Below, in pieces: positions 60,094 to 64,000 of a stretch of DNA of 64,000 nucleotides. The stretch lies in NCBI GenBank assembly GCA_016521575.1, contig JAEKDP010000010.1, positions 100,816 to 164,815 on the forward strand. The letters are read 5' to 3'. This DNA is from Rhodobacteraceae bacterium F11138 (GTDB lineage Bacteria; Pseudomonadota; Alphaproteobacteria; Rhodobacterales; Rhodobacteraceae). Under the pieces are notes generated by a model. The model was given only the letters and a program-made list of their open reading frames with translations. It searched no databases and was not told the DNA's origin. Position numbers and translations under genes: made by a program. The first letter of the stretch is position 1. Each line of letters begins with the position of its first letter.

Positions 60094-62010
60094 TTGGGAA
60101 ACGCACGCAATATCGCCTTCTGGGTCGTCTTGTTCTTATTGATCCTGGCGCTGTTCAATCTGTTCAGCGGCTCTGGCGGGACAATGCAAAGCCGTGAGAT
60201 TCCATATTCGCAATTCGTCACTTCGGTTGAAAGCGGCGAAGTCAGCCAGGTGACGCTGGACGGCGAACAGATCCGGTTCCGCGGCGCGGACGGTGTCGAC
60301 TATATGGCGGTCAAACCGTCGGACGCGGCGATCACGGATCTGCTGATTGCCAATGAAATCCCGGTGCGGGCCGAAAAGCAGGAGCAATCCGGGTTCCAGT
60401 CCTTCCTGATGACCTTGTTGCCCTTCCTGCTGCTGATCGGCGTCTGGATCTATTTCATGAACCGGATGCAAGGCGGCGGCAAGGGCGGTGCCATGGGCTT
60501 TGGCAAATCCAAGGCCAAGATGCTGACCGAAAAGCACGGGCGCGTCACCTTTGATGATGTCGCCGGCATCGACGAGGCCAAGGAAGAACTGGAAGAAATC
60601 GTGGAATTCCTGCGCAATCCGCAGAAGTTCAGCCGTCTGGGCGGAAAGATCCCGAAAGGGGCGCTGCTGGTCGGCCCTCCGGGCACAGGTAAAACCTTGC
60701 TGGCACGGGCCATCGCGGGCGAGGCCGGCGTGCCGTTCTTCACCATTTCGGGCTCTGATTTCGTCGAAATGTTCGTCGGTGTCGGTGCATCCCGTGTGCG
60801 TGACATGTTCGAGCAGGCGAAAAAGAACGCGCCCTGCATCGTGTTCATCGACGAAATCGACGCGGTCGGTCGGCATCGTGGTGCCGGCTATGGCGGAGGC
60901 AATGATGAACGCGAACAGACGCTGAACCAGCTGCTGGTCGAAATGGACGGGTTCGAGGCCAACGAAGGCGTCATCATCCTGGCCGCGACCAACCGCAAGG
61001 ACGTGCTGGACCCCGCGCTGTTGCGCCCTGGCCGGTTCGACCGTCAGGTCACGGTGGGCAATCCCGACATCAAGGGCCGCGAAAAGATCCTGGGTGTACA
61101 TGCCCGCAAGACGCCGTTGGGACCGGATGTGGATCTGCGCATCATCGCGCGCGGAACTCCGGGCTTCTCCGGTGCCGATCTGGCGAACCTGGTGAACGAG
61201 GCGGCGCTGATGGCGGCGCGGGTCGGGCGCCGCTTCGTGACGATGGAGGATTTCGAGAACGCCAAGGACAAGGTCATGATGGGGGCCGAGCGCCGCAGCA
61301 TGGTGCTGACCGCCGATCAAAAGGAAAAGACCGCCTATCACGAGGCCGGACATGCGGTGGTGGGGCTGACACTTCCGGAATGCGATCCGGTCTACAAGGC
61401 CACGATCATTCCGCGTGGCGGGGCCTTGGGCATGGTGGTCAGCCTGCCTGAAATCGACCGTCTGAACTGGCACAAGTCCGAATGCGAACAGAAACTGGCG
61501 ATGACCATGGCGGGCAAGGCGGCGGAAATCCTGAAATGGGGCGAAGGCAATGTGTCCAACGGCCCGGCCGGGGACATCCAGCAGGCGAGTGCCTTGGCGC
61601 GTGCCATGGTGCTGCGTTGGGGCATGTCGGACAAGGTTGGCAACATCGACTATGCCGAGGCACATGAAGGCTATTCCGGCCAGACCCCCGGTTTCTCGGT
61701 GTCGGCCCATACCAAGGAACTGATCGAGGAAGAGGTCAAACGCTTCATCGAAGAGGCCTATGCCCGTGCCTATGGCATTCTTGAGGAGAAATCCGAAGAA
61801 TGGGAACGATTGGCGCAGGGGTTGCTGGAATACGAAACCCTGACCGGCGATGAAATCAAACGCGTGATGGCGGGCGATCCGCCGAATGTCGACGATGACG
61901 GGGACGATACTTCGGATCAGGGCAGCGCACCCAGCGTGACCGCGATACCGAAAACCAAGCCCCGGAAATCATCGCTTGATGGCGGCATGGAGCCCGAGCC
62001 CAGCGTGTGA
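60094..62010 (+). CDS. ftsH: ATP-dependent zinc metalloprotease FtsH
   Basis: This 638-residue membrane-anchored AAA+ protease degrades membrane and short-lived cytosolic proteins. Transmembrane helices span about residues 7-25 and 103-122, with the periplasmic loop between. Walker A GPPGTGKT is at 194-201, Walker B in [12 protein letters not shown] at 248-259, and the SRH in [20 protein letters not shown]. The zinc motif HEAGH is at 416-420 and the third ligand lies in [15 protein letters not shown]. The start is TTG at 60094, after TTAGGAGAG; no ATG is nearer. An intrinsic terminator follows. Confidence 0.97.
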   Translation: MGNARNIAFWVVLFLLILALFNLFSGSGGTMQSREIPYSQFVTSVESGEVSQVTLDGEQIRFRGADGVDYMAVKPSDAAITDLLIANEIPVRAEKQEQSGFQSFLMTLLPFLLLIGVWIYFMNRMQGGGKGGAMGFGKSKAKMLTEKHGRVTFDDVAGIDEAKEELEEIVEFLRNPQKFSRLGGKIPKGALLVGPPGTGKTLLARAIAGEAGVPFFTISGSDFVEMFVGVGASRVRDMFEQAKKNAPCIVFIDEIDAVGRHRGAGYGGGNDEREQTLNQLLVEMDGFEANEGVIILAATNRKDVLDPALLRPGRFDRQVTVGNPDIKGREKILGVHARKTPLGPDVDLRIIARGTPGFSGADLANLVNEAALMAARVGRRFVTMEDFENAKDKVMMGAERRSMVLTADQKEKTAYHEAGHAVVGLTLPECDPVYKATIIPRGGALGMVVSLPEIDRLNWHKSECEQKLAMTMAGKAAEILKWGEGNVSNGPAGDIQQASALARAMVLRWGMSDKVGNIDYAEAHEGYSGQTPGFSVSAHTKELIEEEVKRFIEEAYARAYGILEEKSEEWERLAQGLLEYETLTGDEIKRVMAGDPPNVDDDGDDTSDQGSAPSVTAIPKTKPRKSSLDGGMEPEPSV

Positions 62011-62034
62011 TGCCGCAATGCAAGTAAATTCGAG

Positions 62035-62066
62035 ACCCCGCAGCGCATACCGCGTTGCGGGGTTTT
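62035..62066 (+). terminator. Intrinsic terminator of ftsH
   Basis: ACCCCGCA (62035-62042) pairs perfectly with TGCGGGGT (62056-62063), followed by TTTTG. It begins 25 bases after the ftsH stop. Confidence 0.88.
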
Positions 62067-62325
62067 GCTTTGCCAGCGCGACTGGGGCCGGCAAGGAGGC
62101 ACCGAAAACCGGCGGGTAAAACGAATACTCGGCCTGGAAGATCAGCAGAGGACATGGTCCCGGGGCTGTTGCAGGGCCCGGGTCCTGATCTTGTCGCGCA
62201 GGCGCGCGGTTCTTCATGGTCCGACGCATCACGACGTGCAAATGTCGGATTTCGCCTTTGTCTTTGCCCCGCGTGACGTTACCCAAAGGAAAGCAAGCAC
62301 ATTGGAATTCAGGGAGGATGATGTG
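62067..62325. other. fhs leader region with a long structured element
   Basis: No supported gene in about 260 bases. AAGATCAG (62138-62145) pairs perfectly with CTGATCTT (62185-62192), enclosing a strongly GC-rich stem-loop (CCCGGGG...CCCGGG, about 62158-62181). A short stretch GCGCAGGCGCGCGG follows. The element lies 134 bases before fhs. It could be an mRNA leader structure, a small RNA or a second terminator. AGGGAGGATG lies just before the fhs start. Confidence 0.4.
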
Positions 62326-64000
62326 ATGGAAATTAAGAGCGACATAGAGTTGGCGCGTGACGCGGTTAAGTTGCCGATTCAGGAGGTTGGTTTGCGTGTC
62401 GGGATCGGTGGGGATGATTTGTTGCCCTATGGTCATGACAAGGCGAAGGTGAGCCAGTCTTTCATTGACGGTGTTCAGGGCAATGCGGATGGCAAGCTGA
62501 TCCTGGTGACGGCGATCAATCCGACGCCTGCGGGCGAGGGCAAGACGACGACGACGGTTGGCCTGGGTGACGGTTTGAACCGGATCGGCAAGAAGGCGAT
62601 GATCTGCATCCGCGAGGCCTCTCTGGGTCCGAATTTCGGCATGAAGGGCGGGGCCGCGGGGGGCGGTCTGGCGCAGGTTGTTCCGATGGAGGACATGAAC
62701 CTGCATTTCACCGGCGATTTTCACGCCATCACCAGCGCGCATTCCCTGCTGAGCGCGATGATCGACAACCATATCTACTGGGGCAATGACCTGGGCATCG
62801 ACACGCGCCGCGTGGTGTGGCGCCGGGTGGTGGACATGAACGACCGTGCGTTGCGCCAGATCACGGCGTCTCTGGGGGGCGTGTCCAACGGGTTCCCGCG
62901 CGAGGCGGGGTTTGACATCACGGTGGCGTCCGAGGTGATGGCGATCCTGTGCCTGGCGACCAATCTTGCGGATCTGCAAAAGCGTCTGGGGGACATCATC
63001 GTGGCGTACCGGCGTGACAAGACTCCGGTCTATGCGCGCGACATCAAGGCGGACGGGGCGATGACGGTGCTCTTGAAGGACGCGATGCAGCCCAACCTGG
63101 TGCAGACGCTGGAAAACAACCCGGCCTTCGTGCATGGTGGCCCGTTCGCCAATATCGCCCATGGCTGCAATTCGGTGATCGCGACGACGACGGCGCTGAA
63201 ACTGGCGGATTACGTGGTGACCGAGGCCGGGTTCGGGGCCGACCTGGGGGCCGAGAAATTCATGAACATCAAGTGCCGCAAGGCCGGGATCGCGCCCGCG
63301 GCGGTGGTCGTGGTGGCGACGGTGCGGGCGATGAAGATGAACGGCGGCGTGGCCAAGGCGGACCTGGGGGCGGAAAACGTCGCCGCGGTTCAGGCGGGCT
63401 GTGCCAACCTGGGGCGGCATATCGAGAACGTCAAATCCTTTGGCGTTCCGGTGGTGGTGGCGATCAACCATTTCGTGACCGACACCGATGCCGAGGTCGA
63501 GGCGGTGCGCGAATACGTCACCGGCCACGGTTCGCAGGCGGTGCTGAGCCGGCACTGGGAACTGGGTGGCGAAGGGGCCGAGGATCTGGCCCGCAAGGTG
63601 GTCGAGATCGTCGACGCCGGCCAGGCCAATTTCTCGCCGATCTACCCGGACGAGATGGGGCTGTTTGACAAGATCGAAACCATCGCCCGGCGGATCTATC
63701 GCGCCGACGAGGTGCTGGCGGACAAGAAGATCCGCGATCAGCTCAGGGATTGGGAAGCGGCGGGCTATGGCCACCTGCCGGTGTGCATGGCCAAGACGCA
63801 ATACAGCTTCACCACCGACCCCAACCGCCGCGGCGCGCCCACGGGCCACAGCGTGCCGGTGCGCGAAGTCCGCCTGAGCGCGGGCGCCGGGTTCATCGTG
63901 GTGGTCTGCGGCGAAATCATGACCATGCCCGGCCTGCCCAGAACCCCCAGCGCAGAAAACATCCACCTCAACCAAAACGGCCAGATCGAAGGGTTGTTCT
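62326..64000 (+). CDS. fhs: Formate--tetrahydrofolate ligase; stop codon outside window
   Basis: This ligase makes 10-formyl-THF from formate, THF and ATP. The reading frame is open from ATG 62326 to the last base. The first 558 codons are complete and end [13 protein letters not shown], typical of the Fhs C-terminus, followed by a single T that is probably the first base of the stop codon. The nucleotide-binding loop [13 protein letters not shown] is at 65-77; [14 protein letters not shown] and [20 protein letters not shown] are Fhs signatures. GGGAGGATG lies just upstream; an alternative ATG (62321) is out of frame. The first 45 or so codons use more TTG, GGT and CGT than the rest. Confidence 0.95.
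   Translation, partial: MEIKSDIELARDAVKLPIQEVGLRVGIGGDDLLPYGHDKAKVSQSFIDGVQGNADGKLILVTAINPTPAGEGKTTTTVGLGDGLNRIGKKAMICIREASLGPNFGMKGGAAGGGLAQVVPMEDMNLHFTGDFHAITSAHSLLSAMIDNHIYWGNDLGIDTRRVVWRRVVDMNDRALRQITASLGGVSNGFPREAGFDITVASEVMAILCLATNLADLQKRLGDIIVAYRRDKTPVYARDIKADGAMTVLLKDAMQPNLVQTLENNPAFVHGGPFANIAHGCNSVIATTTALKLADYVVTEAGFGADLGAEKFMNIKCRKAGIAPAAVVVVATVRAMKMNGGVAKADLGAENVAAVQAGCANLGRHIENVKSFGVPVVVAINHFVTDTDAEVEAVREYVTGHGSQAVLSRHWELGGEGAEDLARKVVEIVDAGQANFSPIYPDEMGLFDKIETIARRIYRADEVLADKKIRDQLRDWEAAGYGHLPVCMAKTQYSFTTDPNRRGAPTGHSVPVREVRLSAGAGFIVVVCGEIMTMPGLPRTPSAENIHLNQNGQIEGLF

Noticed and set aside
61969..63975. Very long open frame (over 650 codons) on the minus strand opposite fhs and the end of ftsH
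   Set aside because: Shadow of GC-rich codon structure: His/Arg/Asp-rich translation with no domain, while the plus strand encodes a clear Fhs.
1..64000. CRISPR arrays, insertion sequences, prophage or conjugative genes
   Set aside because: No spaced repeat array, transposase, integrase or phage structural motif was recognised anywhere.
1..64000. tRNA genes
   Set aside because: I looked for T-loop signatures in the intergenic regions and saw no convincing GTTCGAATC-type element with matching arms; a tRNAscan run would settle it.

Overview
The window is a gene-dense, high-GC chromosomal segment of an alphaproteobacterium, most likely a Rhodobacterales/Roseobacter-group species. The evidence is the propionyl-CoA carboxylase and methylmalonyl-CoA mutase locus, many small Rhodobacteraceae-type lipoproteins, a VPLPA-CTERM surface protein, a DUF1127 protein, and the order ruvCAB - ybgC - tolQRAB - pal - cpoB - tilS - ftsH. 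The genus cannot be fixed from the sequence. I see no insertion sequence, prophage, CRISPR array, plasmid function or tRNA gene; this reads as core genome.

Region by region. 1-1142: the 3' part of RNase P RNA (rnpB), a convergent small membrane peptide, rpmG with a clean terminator, and a small lipoprotein. 1143-10116: propionyl-CoA assimilation (pccB, pccA, methylmalonyl-CoA mutase), with several tiny secreted proteins or lipoproteins between pccB and pccA, two of which are tandem paralogues. 10281-16570: a VOC-like protein, then a leftward overlapping operon of SPOR lipoprotein, D,D-carboxypeptidase, tmk, holB, tatD and an MBL hydrolase. 16571-20913: a poorly explained gap, a Bax-inhibitor-1 protein, a quinone oxidoreductase, an XRE regulator and an IMPase-family phosphatase. 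21030-23819: convergent 8-oxoguanine deaminase and guanine deaminase. 23952-29308: mgtE, 5-FTHF cyclo-ligase, a globin, a YcnI/DUF2946-like copper pair, ymdB and an EamA exporter. 29344-35546: two SLC13/RCK permeases bracketing an FAD dehydrogenase and a class-I glutamine amidotransferase. 35836-41405: VPLPA-CTERM protein, truA, ycjX-GNAT-ycjF and a methyltransferase. 41477-49861: ileS with a striking leader, a DMT exporter, ogt, a YeeE/YedE sulfur transporter, an MFS protein, prmA and a DUF1127 protein. 50225-62010: ruvCAB, then tol-pal, tilS and ftsH. 62326-64000: fhs, whose coding sequence appears to stop exactly at the window edge.

The most interesting signals are in leaders rather than in genes. 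(1) A 9-bp perfect inverted repeat with an internal bulge and a small upper hairpin abuts the ribosome-binding site of the 8-oxoguanine deaminase gene. It resembles the xanthine/uric-acid (NMT1-type) riboswitch in general shape and gene context. (2) A good sigma70 promoter upstream of ileS is followed, at the predicted +1, by a 16-codon ORF with five isoleucine codons and a hairpin starting in its last codons: a candidate leader-peptide control of isoleucyl-tRNA synthetase. Further leader-level observations include Shine-Dalgarno-sequestering hairpins before the globin and a hypothetical gene, a duplicated Shine-Dalgarno around a hairpin before ftsH, an iterated GTCGTTTTC motif upstream of ruvC, and a TTTGCAAA palindrome placed like an activator site before pccB.
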